Assembly: GCF_004137795.1 (NCBI RefSeq)
Contig: NZ_NWTM01000001.1
Span: 2,886,035-2,950,034 of the forward strand
DNA from: Pectobacterium zantedeschiae
GTDB lineage: Bacteria; Pseudomonadota; Gammaproteobacteria; Enterobacterales; Enterobacteriaceae
Length of the DNA: 64,000 bases
Reading direction: 5' to 3'
Part shown: in pieces, positions 41,578 to 49,829 of the stretch
Numbering within the stretch: position 1 is the first letter of the stretch
How the letters are laid out: each line of letters starts with the position of its first letter
Made by a program: the position numbers and the translations under genes
The notes under the pieces: generated by a model
The model's database searches: none
Told to the model about the DNA's origin: nothing
The model's input: only the letters and a program-made list of their open reading frames with translations

Positions 41578-42479
41578 GACGTTTCTCCTCCCTGACTCTG
41601 GCGCTGCTGACAATAGTCGGTGTCGGAGCAGACAAACATACGTGTACCGTCATCATCCATCACGACTTCATCAAGGAAGCTATCGCGCGCGCCACACAGC
41701 TCACACGGCTTGTCCCACTGCTGTATTCTGAAGGGGTGATCGTCAAAATCGAGGCTTTTCACCACGGTATACGGAGGAACGGCATAGACCCGTTTTTCAC
41801 GTCCGGCACCAAAGAGTTGCAGCGCGGGCATCATATCCATCTTTGGGTTGTCAAATTTCGGGATGGGCGAAGGATCCATGACATAGCGATGATTCACCTT
41901 TACCGGGTAGGCGTAAGTCGTGGCAATGTGTCCAAAGCGTGCAATGTCTTCATAGAGTTTCACCTGCATGACACCGTATTCTTCTAGCGCATGCATTTTG
42001 CACGTCTCGGTTTCACGTGGTTCAATAAAGCGCAGAGGTTCGGGGATCGGCACCTGAAAAACCAGGATCTGATCCTCCTTAAGCGGCGTTTCAGGAATGC
42101 GGTGTCGCGTTTGAATCAGCGTCGCTTCGCTTGTTTTCTCCGTGGTCGGCACGTTTGTCACCTTGCGGAAAAAGGCGCGGATCGATACCGCATTGGTCGT
42201 ATCATCGGAACCCTGATCGATCACTTTAAGCGTATCGTCCGGCCCGATAATACTGGCCGTGATTTGAATACCGCCAGTCCCCCAGCCATAGGGCATTGGC
42301 ATTTCCCGGCTACCAAACGGCACCTGATGGCCGGGAATGGCAATCGCTTTCAGAATCGCACGCCGTATCATTCCCTTCGTGCTTTCATCCAGATAGCCAT
42401 AGTTGTATGCCGTTTCTGAATCGTTGTATGCCGTTTCTGGCTGGCTGTCTTTCTGTCGTGAGATCGTTGTCTGACCCAT
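41574..42479 (-). CDS. phnJ: C-P lyase radical SAM subunit PhnJ
   Basis: Cleaves the carbon-phosphorus bond by a radical SAM/iron-sulfur mechanism. 301 residues, 20 longer than E. coli PhnJ (281). The four cysteines Cys259, Cys262, Cys284 and Cys290 and the radical-bearing Gly50 sit exactly 18 residues after their E. coli counterparts, so the catalytic set is intact. The extra length is N-terminal and contains a duplicated ETAYN unit from a 21-base tandem repeat. Start overlaps the phnI stop by one base. Confidence 0.96.
   Translation of the reverse strand: MGQTTISRQKDSQPETAYNDSETAYNYGYLDESTKGMIRRAILKAIAIPGHQVPFGSREMPMPYGWGTGGIQITASIIGPDDTLKVIDQGSDDTTNAVSIRAFFRKVTNVPTTEKTSEATLIQTRHRIPETPLKEDQILVFQVPIPEPLRFIEPRETETCKMHALEEYGVMQVKLYEDIARFGHIATTYAYPVKVNHRYVMDPSPIPKFDNPKMDMMPALQLFGAGREKRVYAVPPYTVVKSLDFDDHPFRIQQWDKPCELCGARDSFLDEVVMDDDGTRMFVCSDTDYCQQRQSQGGETS
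42402..42439. repeat. 21-base tandem duplication inside phnJ
   Basis: GTTGTATGCCGTTTCTG occurs at 42402-42418 and again at 42423-42439, a 21-base period that keeps the frame and yields two successive ETAYN peptides at residues 15-26 of PhnJ, just before the conserved protein begins. Confidence 0.9.
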
Positions 42480-43582
42480 TACGCTTTACTCCTTGGCACA
42501 GAAGCGAGGTATTCCTCACGTAGTCGTTTTAATAGCTCCAGCTCTGACTGGAAATCGACGTAATGCGGAAGCTTCAGATGCGAGACAAAACCTGCCGCCT
42601 CGACATTGTCAGCATGAGAAAGAACGAATTCCTCATCCTGAGCCGGACCGCGAATTTCCTCTTGATAATCGGCGGCCTGAAGCGCGCGATCGGCTAATGC
42701 CACCGTGATAGCCTTACGCTCCGAACGGCCAAATGCCAGTCCGTAACCACGGGTAAAATGCGGCGCGTCGTTGGTAGGTTTAACAAAACCGTTCACGGTT
42801 TCGCATTCGGTCAGTAAGATCTCGCCGATATCAATGGCAAAGCCGACCTCTTCAGCGACGATACTGACGGTGATGTATCCCGTGCGGATCTCGCCGACAA
42901 ACGGATGGTTACGACCATAACCGCGTTGGGTTGAATACCCGAGCGACAAGAGAAACCCCTCATCGCCGCGGAACAATTGCTGAAGGCGCGCCGCACGTGT
43001 GCCGGGGTAACTCGGTGGATCCATCGTGATATCTGGCGGATCGCTGTCGTCGCTGATACTCCGTTCAGGCACGAAGTGCTGCTGGGAAAGGAACTGAAAC
43101 GCATGAGGAGTGTGTTCACGAATTCCTTCATCCTCATCAACTGCGTCAGACTGTGGTACGACAGGATCCTCTCCGTCAGCCAATAGAGAGAAATCCAGCA
43201 AGCGATGGGTATAGTCATAGGTCGGGCCCAATAGCTGCCCACCCGGTAAATCCTTGAAAATGGCCGAAACACGGCGTTCAAGACGCATATCAGGCGTATT
43301 AAGCGGCTGACTGATTCCCCAGCGTGGCAGCGTGGAACGGTAGGCTCGTAAAAGAAAGATACTTTCTACCAGATCGCCACTGGCCTGTTTGATGGCCAGC
43401 GCAGCGAGTTGGCGGTCGTAAATATTACCTTCGGTCATCACGCGATCGACGGCTAAATTAAGCTGCTGCTCTATTTGTGAACAGTCTAATTCTGGTATAT
43501 CCGTACACCCACGGCGGCGACAGGATTGTAGCTGGTGAGCAGCCTCAATGGCCTTTTCCCCACCTTTGACGGCAACATACAT
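42479..43582 (-). CDS. phnI: C-P lyase core subunit PhnI
   Basis: Nucleosidase-type subunit that with PhnGHL couples the phosphonate to the ribose of ATP. 367 residues, typical PhnI with the N-terminal MYVAVKGGEKAIEAAH, YDRQLAALAIKQASGD and the LLDFSLLADGE region. TAATG overlap with phnH fixes the start at 43582; residues in the longer upstream frame overlap phnH and are not conserved. Confidence 0.95.
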   Translation of the reverse strand: MYVAVKGGEKAIEAAHQLQSCRRRGCTDIPELDCSQIEQQLNLAVDRVMTEGNIYDRQLAALAIKQASGDLVESIFLLRAYRSTLPRWGISQPLNTPDMRLERRVSAIFKDLPGGQLLGPTYDYTHRLLDFSLLADGEDPVVPQSDAVDEDEGIREHTPHAFQFLSQQHFVPERSISDDSDPPDITMDPPSYPGTRAARLQQLFRGDEGFLLSLGYSTQRGYGRNHPFVGEIRTGYITVSIVAEEVGFAIDIGEILLTECETVNGFVKPTNDAPHFTRGYGLAFGRSERKAITVALADRALQAADYQEEIRGPAQDEEFVLSHADNVEAAGFVSHLKLPHYVDFQSELELLKRLREEYLASVPRSKA

Positions 43583-44163
43583 TAGCATTCCTCCACGTGG
43601 GTACTTCTGGGGATTGCAAAGAGCTTTTTCCCAGACGTAAAGAGAAAATCCAACCCTGTAGGGAAGGCATGAGGGCGGTTGCACAGGTAGTGCCTGATAC
43701 TACCGGGCAGACGGGGAGAAATAATGCGATGTGTCTTGATGCCCGGCCCAGTCAGCTTTAGACAAGGTCCGTCGTGCATACCTTCCACTTCTAAAATAAC
43801 GGTGGTGGATTTTTCCGGTTCTATTTCGCTGCCGCAGGAGAGCGCCATCAGGTCATAAGAAAAACGGTTTCCACTTAGCAGCACAAAGTAAGCCTCTTCG
43901 AACATCGTGGTAATCGGCACGTTCGTATGCAGGCAAAGTGTGCGTAACAGCAGTGGATTACCGATCTTGGGATCTATAAACAGCGGTGTCGTGTGACTGG
44001 TCAGCGTGAGCAGCGTGGCGGCCGTTGCAGACGACATAGATTCCAGGCCAGAGACATTCGGAACCGTGACCAGAGAACCCGGCTCGCTCATGGCCTTCAC
44101 GATTTTGCGAAAGCAGAGTTGTGTACCAAATACGGGATGGGCGAAGCCCGTCATCGTTGTCAT
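43582..44163 (-). CDS. phnH: C-P lyase core subunit PhnH
   Basis: 193-residue structural subunit of the C-P lyase core (PLP-transferase-like fold without the cofactor). Family stretches: FAHPVFGTQLCFRKIVKAMSEPG near the N-terminus, SLVTVPN, TLTSHTTPLFID, and PGSIRHYLCNRPHAFPTGLDFLF. Six bases after phnG, one-base overlap with phnI. Confidence 0.94.
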   Translation of the reverse strand: MTTMTGFAHPVFGTQLCFRKIVKAMSEPGSLVTVPNVSGLESMSSATAATLLTLTSHTTPLFIDPKIGNPLLLRTLCLHTNVPITTMFEEAYFVLLSGNRFSYDLMALSCGSEIEPEKSTTVILEVEGMHDGPCLKLTGPGIKTHRIISPRLPGSIRHYLCNRPHAFPTGLDFLFTSGKKLFAIPRSTHVEEC

Positions 44164-44169
44164 GACAAA

Positions 44170-44613
44170 TCATTCTCCCCTGACCAAAGTAAAGAAATTC
44201 ACTCGACTGGCAGCCACTTCACTCTGTTGCTGTTCCCGATGAGCAAGCTGTTGGTCTGCTAACGGTGTGATGATTCGCTCCCATATTTCATGGAAATAGG
44301 CTCGGGTTTGCAGAAGTGCATCGATCCAGGCACAGAGCTCGGCATGCGGCTTGTTTCTGCCTGCGATATAGCTGTAGCCGCACGTTCCGTCCTCCAGTTG
44401 CACCGCAGCACGGGTCACCGTCATATCCCCCACAATAAAACGCGGACCATCAACCTCCATTCTTCCCTGTAGTTGGATCAAACCAATCTGCGTTGGGCGT
44501 AATAGCTGGTAGTGCGCAGGGAAGTGCAGCGTATTCCAGTGTTCTTCCAATTCGGCAGGGTCGCTGTGAGCGAGAATGGACATCCAGCGTTGTCGCTGTG
44601 TTAACTCAGACAT
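44170..44613 (-). CDS. phnG: C-P lyase core subunit PhnG
   Basis: 147-residue core subunit; RQRWMSILAHSDPAEL and VGDMTVTRAAVQLEDGTCGYSYIAGRNKPHAELCAWIDALLQ are typical. Its ATG directly abuts the stop of the upstream dehydrogenase gene, so translation of the degradative and biosynthetic parts is physically linked. No phnF or phnCDE gene lies upstream, unlike the standard enterobacterial layout. Confidence 0.94.
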   Translation of the reverse strand: MSELTQRQRWMSILAHSDPAELEEHWNTLHFPAHYQLLRPTQIGLIQLQGRMEVDGPRFIVGDMTVTRAAVQLEDGTCGYSYIAGRNKPHAELCAWIDALLQTRAYFHEIWERIITPLADQQLAHREQQQSEVAASRVNFFTLVRGE

Positions 44614-45507
44614 CTAGTACCTCCCCGTCGGCAAGGTACGTGAGAGATAAGTAAAACAGGCGGTTTGATCCTGAGGATCGGCAGAAAGATCGGCCGTGCT
44701 TTGATACAGCTGGCGCGCCGTATCGAAGAATTTACTGTGGATCGCCGAGCGCTGGAAAAGCGAGTTAGCAAGATCGAGATCTTTCAAACGGATAGATAAA
44801 GGAACTGACACGGTTTCACGCGGGTTCAGATAGCGATCCAGCATGACTTCCATATAGGTCGAACGTCCGCGTCCCAGCGTCAACGCGTTTGCCAGCACAT
44901 CAGGGGCGATGCCGTGAGCTCCCGCCAGCAATAGCGCTTCCGCAGCCACCAGCAGATGCACCGCCTCACAATAATTATTAATCACCTTCATGGTCTGTGC
45001 ACCGTGGTTACTCTCCATCAGTACATAGTGATCTGACAGGCTGCTGATGACAGCATTCACCACGCTGGCAAAATCGTCAGCATACGGCCCTACCCAGGCA
45101 GCAAGTCGCCCCTGTCGTGCGCCCTCTGGCCCACCTGAGACTGGGCACTCCACATAATGCGCACCGTGCTGATGAAAAAAAGTTTCCATCCAGCGGCTCT
45201 CTTCAGGCCCTATCGTGCTGATATTGAGAAACAAAGGACGATAGAGAGTCAGCTTGTGTATCACTTCTTCCGACTGAAAAACGTCACGTATCGCCTCCGC
45301 ATCCTTCAGACAGATAAGCACAATTTGTTTTTCCTGCGTAAACAGCTGGTGCAGTTCGGGGACGGCTTGAGCACCTTCGGCGGCAACCTCGTTCGCTTTA
45401 TGGTAAGTGCGGTTGAACACGCTGAGCGAGAAATGACGCTGTAATAGTCTCAGCGAGATAGCTTTTCCTAATACACCAACGCCAACTAAAGAAATAGAAT
45501 GAGTCAT
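44614..45507 (-). CDS. Beta-hydroxyacid dehydrogenase-family oxidoreductase in the phosphonate operon
   Basis: 297 residues of the 3-hydroxyisobutyrate/tartronate-semialdehyde reductase family: NAD(P)-binding GVGVLG at 9-14, substrate motif VECPVSGGPEGA at about 119-130, catalytic Lys174 and Asn178 in TMKVINNY. Set between phosphonopyruvate decarboxylase and phnG. Phosphonoacetaldehyde is a phosphonate analogue of malonate semialdehyde, a normal product type of this family, so reduction to 2-hydroxyethylphosphonate is the likely reaction, though phosphonopyruvate or its derivatives are not excluded. Start at 45507 is chosen because the Rossmann fold begins there. Confidence 0.75.
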   Translation of the reverse strand: MTHSISLVGVGVLGKAISLRLLQRHFSLSVFNRTYHKANEVAAEGAQAVPELHQLFTQEKQIVLICLKDAEAIRDVFQSEEVIHKLTLYRPLFLNISTIGPEESRWMETFFHQHGAHYVECPVSGGPEGARQGRLAAWVGPYADDFASVVNAVISSLSDHYVLMESNHGAQTMKVINNYCEAVHLLVAAEALLLAGAHGIAPDVLANALTLGRGRSTYMEVMLDRYLNPRETVSVPLSIRLKDLDLANSLFQRSAIHSKFFDTARQLYQSTADLSADPQDQTACFTYLSRTLPTGRY

Positions 45508-45556
45508 ATCGGCAATCCTTGTCGCTAAGGGGTGGCAATACTCAGGGTATTGCCGC

Positions 45557-46714
45557 TCATAAAGAGGCCTTAGGGGTTGTATTAAGAAACTGCATAAACG
45601 CATCGCGGTTTTCAGCAGGAGACGTCGCAGGCCGCCCCAGATCGCTGCGATGACCTACGCGGCATTGCACCTCGATAAATTGGCTGCTTTGTGCCCGCAA
45701 AGCCTGTTGCAGCGCAGCCTGCAAGGCTTCTTCCGTCTCGGCATAGTAGGTTTTTCCATAGCCGCTAGCGGCAGCGATGGGTGCCAGCGGTAAGCGGGAC
45801 GCCGCCGTGGGCTGCCCTCCCACAGAGTCATGCGCACCGTTGTTGATGACGATGTGTATCAGGTTGCTTGCCTGAGCAGTGTTTGTCAGCCCACCCATGT
45901 GCATCAATAGCGCCCCATCCCCATCCAGACAGACAACTTTCCGCTGCGGCTGCGCGTCACACAAACCCAGAGCAATCTGGCTGGCAAGGCCCATACCACC
46001 GACTGTCAGAAAATCCCGCTGATGTCCTTCACCGCGCTGTTCACGTAGTTCATAGAGCTCACGGGATAACATGCCCGTGGTACTCACCATGGGGATCGTG
46101 GATGGCAGCGCTTTCAGGCATGCGGCGACGATAGCTTCTCGCCGCATCAAGGCTGTCTCAGCGGCAGGGTTAGCAGGTGCTGCTGGCGAGGAAAAGGTGT
46201 TTTTTCTCACCACCAGTGCAACAGGACGATGTTCATCATGCGCACGCTGAAGCAAAGCCTGAATATCATCCCACGGGGGTGGGTTATGGCTATCCAGCAC
46301 AATATGAGGAACATCAAGCACATTAAGTTGAGGTAAGGTGACTCGCCCCTGCATAACATGCTGCGGCTCATCGTGCTGCTGCTTACCACTATCATCAACC
46401 TCGCCACGCCAGCCGATAATCAGTAACAGCGGAATACCATAAACATCCGGCGTAGCCAGAGAACAGAGGGGGTTGATCGCATTGCCTAATCCCGAGTTTT
46501 GCATATAGACTACGGGCAGTGTTCGAGTAGACAGATAATGCCCAATCGCCATACCCACCGCACAACCTTCATTACTCGCGATACGGTGCGCAAGCCCACT
46601 GTGATTACTTTCAATCGCCAGACAAAATGCCTTTAATAATGAGTCAGGGACGCCACTGAAAAAATGTACGCCGCGTTGAGTAAGAAATTCGATAAACTTA
46701 TCAGGGTCAATCAC
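45557..46714 (-). CDS. Phosphonopyruvate decarboxylase
   Basis: Thiamine diphosphate enzyme that decarboxylates phosphonopyruvate to phosphonoacetaldehyde, pulling the unfavourable PEP mutase step forward. 385 residues, usual length; N-terminal FFSGVPDSLLK, the NEGCAVGMAIGHYL and QNSGLGNAINPL motifs, and the cofactor motif GDGALLMHMGGLTNTA ending in VINN. Start is the GTG at 46714 with GGGGAGG upstream. 49 bases before the dehydrogenase gene and 229 after the mutase gene. Confidence 0.9.
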   Translation of the reverse strand: MIDPDKFIEFLTQRGVHFFSGVPDSLLKAFCLAIESNHSGLAHRIASNEGCAVGMAIGHYLSTRTLPVVYMQNSGLGNAINPLCSLATPDVYGIPLLLIIGWRGEVDDSGKQQHDEPQHVMQGRVTLPQLNVLDVPHIVLDSHNPPPWDDIQALLQRAHDEHRPVALVVRKNTFSSPAAPANPAAETALMRREAIVAACLKALPSTIPMVSTTGMLSRELYELREQRGEGHQRDFLTVGGMGLASQIALGLCDAQPQRKVVCLDGDGALLMHMGGLTNTAQASNLIHIVINNGAHDSVGGQPTAASRLPLAPIAAASGYGKTYYAETEEALQAALQQALRAQSSQFIEVQCRVGHRSDLGRPATSPAENRDAFMQFLNTTPKASL

Positions 46715-46943
46715 AATAAACCTCCCCTTCGCATCATGCTGTATTTAACTGCGATGATGACGTTCTAATTTTTCATTACGTGATAAAAGCCACAAGGGGC
46801 AATATAATTATTTAACCAAAAACAGACAGTTTCTTAAAAGAATAACGAAATTCATGCAAATGGCTTACAATAAAAAAATAATAAGCCTCTAGCGTCAAAT
46901 AATAACGCTATAAAATAATCATACTGACACCCAATATATTCTG

Positions 46944-47876
46944 TTAGCGTGTACCAGGTATAAGATCCAGAATATCTTTTATCGACATACATTTATCCTC
47001 AACTTCCAGCGTTCGACCATGCTTGAGGATTTCTGGCAAAATTGATTTCATTGCCGGATAAGCCGCACGTAACATATGGTTCGCATAAATAACGATATTG
47101 AACCCGCCATCAATAAGTTGATCGAAAGTAATATCGTTAAAACTGGTAGGGACACAAACCAAAGGTAAATGTGGGTAATGATCGCGGAATTGTTTGGCGA
47201 ACGTTAAAATCTCAGAAGGGTTTTTATGCCGACTGTGGATCATAATTCCATCGGCACCGGCATCCGCATAATGCAGGGCACGATTTATCGCATCTTCCAT
47301 ACCGACATCCAGAATCAGGCTCTCAATACGCGCTATCAGCATAAACTCGGGCGTCAGCTGTGCTTTTTTAGCAGTCGTAATTTTTTCGCAAAAGTCAGCC
47401 ACAGAAGCTTGCGTTTGCTTTACATCGTTACCAAATAAAGAGTTCTTCTTCAGGCCAGTTTTATCTTCGATAATCATGGCAGAAATGCCCAGATTTTCAG
47501 CAGCTCGAATACGGTGTGCCAAATGTTCAGTTTGTCCGCCAGTATCGCCATCAAAAATTAATGGTCGGGTGGTAACATCAAATATTTCCGTAATCGCATG
47601 GAAACGATGGCTGATATCGACCAATTCCGTATCGGGTTTTCCCCGCAAGGTAGAATCAGTGAGTGAGCTAGACCAAAATGCATCAAATTGATAATGAATA
47701 TCGCCATCTTCATAAGCGGCTTGTTCTATTAATAAGGCAGAAAGTGGACTGTGAGCCTCCATCACACGAATGCCTTTTTGCTGCTGTAATAATTCGCGGA
47801 GCGCACTGCGGCGTGAGCCAGGTGTACACCCCTTATATGAATCTATTGGGGTATGATTAGGTAAAATGATAGACAT
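46944..47876 (-). CDS. pepM: Phosphoenolpyruvate phosphomutase
   Basis: Forms the C-P bond by isomerising PEP to phosphonopyruvate, the entry step of nearly all phosphonate biosynthesis. 310 residues of the isocitrate lyase/PEP mutase superfamily; the diagnostic EDKTGLKKNS (residues 137-146, pattern EDKxxxKxNS) distinguishes it from hydrolases and lyases, and FDGDTGG carries the magnesium-binding Asp. AGGAGA precedes the ATG. First gene of the unit; a large dyad symmetry lies about 70-115 bases upstream. Confidence 0.93.
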   Translation of the reverse strand: MSIILPNHTPIDSYKGCTPGSRRSALRELLQQQKGIRVMEAHSPLSALLIEQAAYEDGDIHYQFDAFWSSSLTDSTLRGKPDTELVDISHRFHAITEIFDVTTRPLIFDGDTGGQTEHLAHRIRAAENLGISAMIIEDKTGLKKNSLFGNDVKQTQASVADFCEKITTAKKAQLTPEFMLIARIESLILDVGMEDAINRALHYADAGADGIMIHSRHKNPSEILTFAKQFRDHYPHLPLVCVPTSFNDITFDQLIDGGFNIVIYANHMLRAAYPAMKSILPEILKHGRTLEVEDKCMSIKDILDLIPGTR

Positions 47877-47945
47877 GGTTATCTCCTATGTACCATAGAG
47901 TTGGGGGTATACTTTCCCTAGTAAACCAAGCGTGACAATCAAGAG

Positions 47946-47990
47946 ACCCTGCAACGTTATATTTATTTAAATTAAATATACCAACAGGGT
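47946..47990. promoter_or_regulatory. Imperfect 45-base dyad upstream of pepM
   Basis: ACCCTG and CAGGGT at the ends, TATATTT and AAATATA within, centred near 47968, so about 70-115 bases before the pepM start. It could be an operator or an attenuating hairpin. Confidence 0.45.
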
Positions 47991-48447
47991 GATTCTATTC
48001 CTTGAAAACAACACTTCAATAGGGTTAAAAATTTTTTGTTTATTTTCTAATTTCACCTACCTTATTGAAATAGAATCGATTTAAACGAGAGGAAAACGCC
48101 AAAAACAGGATTTCAGTTTAAAAAAAATGATTTATTCATGTTAAAAAACTAAAAAAATAGTCACTTTTGGTTTTTTACTTCAAAACATGTTCTATGGATA
48201 GGAGGTAGAGAAAGGAAATACTATTCTTATATATATTCATCATTGAATATATAATTCCACAGTGAATGATTAGCATGTGAAGACTAAGATATACTTATAA
48301 ATTCTCATGGTTTTATGACAATCAGATTTCTGCTTCACGGTAACGGTATGGCTGGATAGCATGACGGTTTAAAAACTTGGCGATTTGTTTATCCAGAAAA
48401 GACATTCAGACGGCGACCTGAACCGGGCAACCCACTTTTCTCCTCGT

Positions 48448-48735
48448 AATAAACCATTTTAAACAGTTATTTATATTTATGTGGAAATCGATATCTCTTC
48501 ACCAATTTATTGGTATAACTATGATTATTATCAAATAGATACAACACATTATGCCCCCAAAAAACTGCCTGCAAATGCAGGTCTGAGCTGCCGCACATCC
48601 TGAGAGCTATCACGCCCATCATCTAACCGGGCAGTACTGGGAAAATACCGCAGCATGGATTCGTACCTCAAATGGCGGGCAGTCTGTAGAAGACGATCGC
48701 TGGATGGGCGCTGAGCTGGCACACTGGATGGCACA
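48448..48735 (+). pseudogene. Truncated duplicate of the upstream region and front of the DUF4034 gene
   Basis: 48448-48570 resembles 49642-49762 (shared CCATTTTAAA, TTGGTATAACTAT, TATCAAATAGATACAACAC). Then 48588-48735 resembles 50047-50195 inside the DUF4034 gene (GAGAGCTATCACGCCCATCA, AGACGATCGCTGGATGGGCG). The roughly 285 bases between, including the start codon, are missing, and the copy stops after the GAGCTGGCAC match. A segmental duplication followed by internal deletion. Confidence 0.8.
48514..48532. promoter_or_regulatory. Fur-box-like site, duplicated copy
   Basis: TATAACTATGATTATTATC agrees with the 19-base Fur consensus at 14 positions; it is the decayed partner of the site at 49701. 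Confidence 0.3.
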
Positions 48736-48911
48736 ACCTTTTTTTATAAGTTGCTCTAATGTAAGGTATATAGGGTGAATTGATAGAGCATTTGCAAATG
48801 GTTTCAGCACTCCCCTATATTGCAGAACGAAAGTACTGAGGATTAATTTTTCAGTTGGCACAAAAATGATTTTGCCAATCCACAATGCACTTTACTTATC
48901 ATCCAGGACAT

Positions 48912-49514
48912 ATGGAAATAAACCTTTTTGGCTTTATACCCGCACTACTCCCCGTTGCGCTCTCTCCAGGGGCGAGCTATACTCTCGCCATGAACAGCGC
49001 CATTTCAGGCGGACGACGCGGACTGATCAAGACTCTCACCGGAACGGCCCTTGGTATATATACCCATGCAACACTTATCGGCCTCGGCATAACAGCCATA
49101 CTCGTTGCCTCTCCTACGATATTTAACATTCTGAAGATTGCAGGGACAATTTACCTGTTCTGGTTAGGCGTCCAACTCATCCGCAGCGGTATGAAAGCGA
49201 AAAGTATGGAGCTTAATGCAAACGTCATTACCATTACGGTGAAAGATGCATGGCTAGCAAATGTGCTTAACCCAAAAGCTGTTATGTTTTATCTAACGGT
49301 GGTCTCACAGTTTGCTGGCAGTAACGGGGATGTTGCTGATTATCTGGCTTTGGCTTCCGTGCATATTGTAATTATGAGTATATGGCTTATCGCTGTCAGC
49401 AATGCATTAGTCTTTTCTGCCAAAAAAGCTAATCCTTTAACACTAAAAAAATACGTCAATATAGGTGGAGGAATGATGCTCATCTTTTTCTCTTCAAGCA
49501 GTTTCATTCACTAA
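48912..49514 (+). CDS. LysE/RhtB-family amino-acid exporter
   Basis: 200 residues, about six hydrophobic segments, with the family N-terminus PALLPVALSPGASYTLAMNSAISGGRRGLIKTLTGTALG. Such proteins export amino acids or small amino compounds. The start at 48912 (AGGA five bases upstream) gives the normal family start; an ATG at 48885 adds nine residues. It sits alone between the two copies of a duplicated segment, so the substrate cannot be inferred from neighbours; a link to the phosphonate unit is possible only by proximity. Confidence 0.85.
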   Translation: MEINLFGFIPALLPVALSPGASYTLAMNSAISGGRRGLIKTLTGTALGIYTHATLIGLGITAILVASPTIFNILKIAGTIYLFWLGVQLIRSGMKAKSMELNANVITITVKDAWLANVLNPKAVMFYLTVVSQFAGSNGDVADYLALASVHIVIMSIWLIAVSNALVFSAKKANPLTLKKYVNIGGGMMLIFFSSSSFIH

Positions 49515-49829
49515 ATAACGTTGCCTATTACCGCTCCACTTTAGCCAGACTACAATGATTGCCGGAGAATTTACTGTCAGTCTCTCAGCAATCTAAACTC
49601 GCCCCCCCCCAATTCATCTCCTTTCTTGTCCACAGCCACACCATTTTAAATAGTTATTTACATTTATGTAAAAAACGATGTCTACTCACCCAATTGTTGG
49701 TATAACTATAATCATTATCAAATAGATACAACACGATTACTCCCCCAAAAACCTGCCTGCGCATGCTGCTGATAAAGCACGATGTTGTCGGCACTATGAC
49801 TACTCAACAACAGCCTAAGAATTTACTCT
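49515..49829. promoter_or_regulatory. Upstream region of the DUF4034 gene
   Basis: Contains a run of nine C at 49602-49610, the intact copy of the duplicated promoter segment and a good Fur-like box. No gene. Confidence 0.5.
49701..49719. promoter_or_regulatory. Fur-box-like site before the DUF4034 gene
   Basis: TATAACTATAATCATTATC matches the 19-base Fur consensus (GATAATGATAATCATTATC) at 16 positions, about 110 bases ahead of the start. Confidence 0.5.

Larger units (their letters stand above)
47877..48911. other. Long AT-rich region between pepM and the LysE gene
   Basis: Over 1 kb. It contains the pepM upstream dyad, a GATTCTATT/AATAGAATC pair, and the duplicated remnant 48448-48735 with its own Fur-like box. 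I see no intact gene and no evident Pho box (CTGTCAT repeats). Confidence 0.5.

Noticed and set aside
47877-48447. Pho box for PhoB control of the phosphonate operon
   Set aside because: I could not find a convincing CTGTCAT direct repeat upstream of pepM, although a weak one cannot be excluded without a matrix scan.
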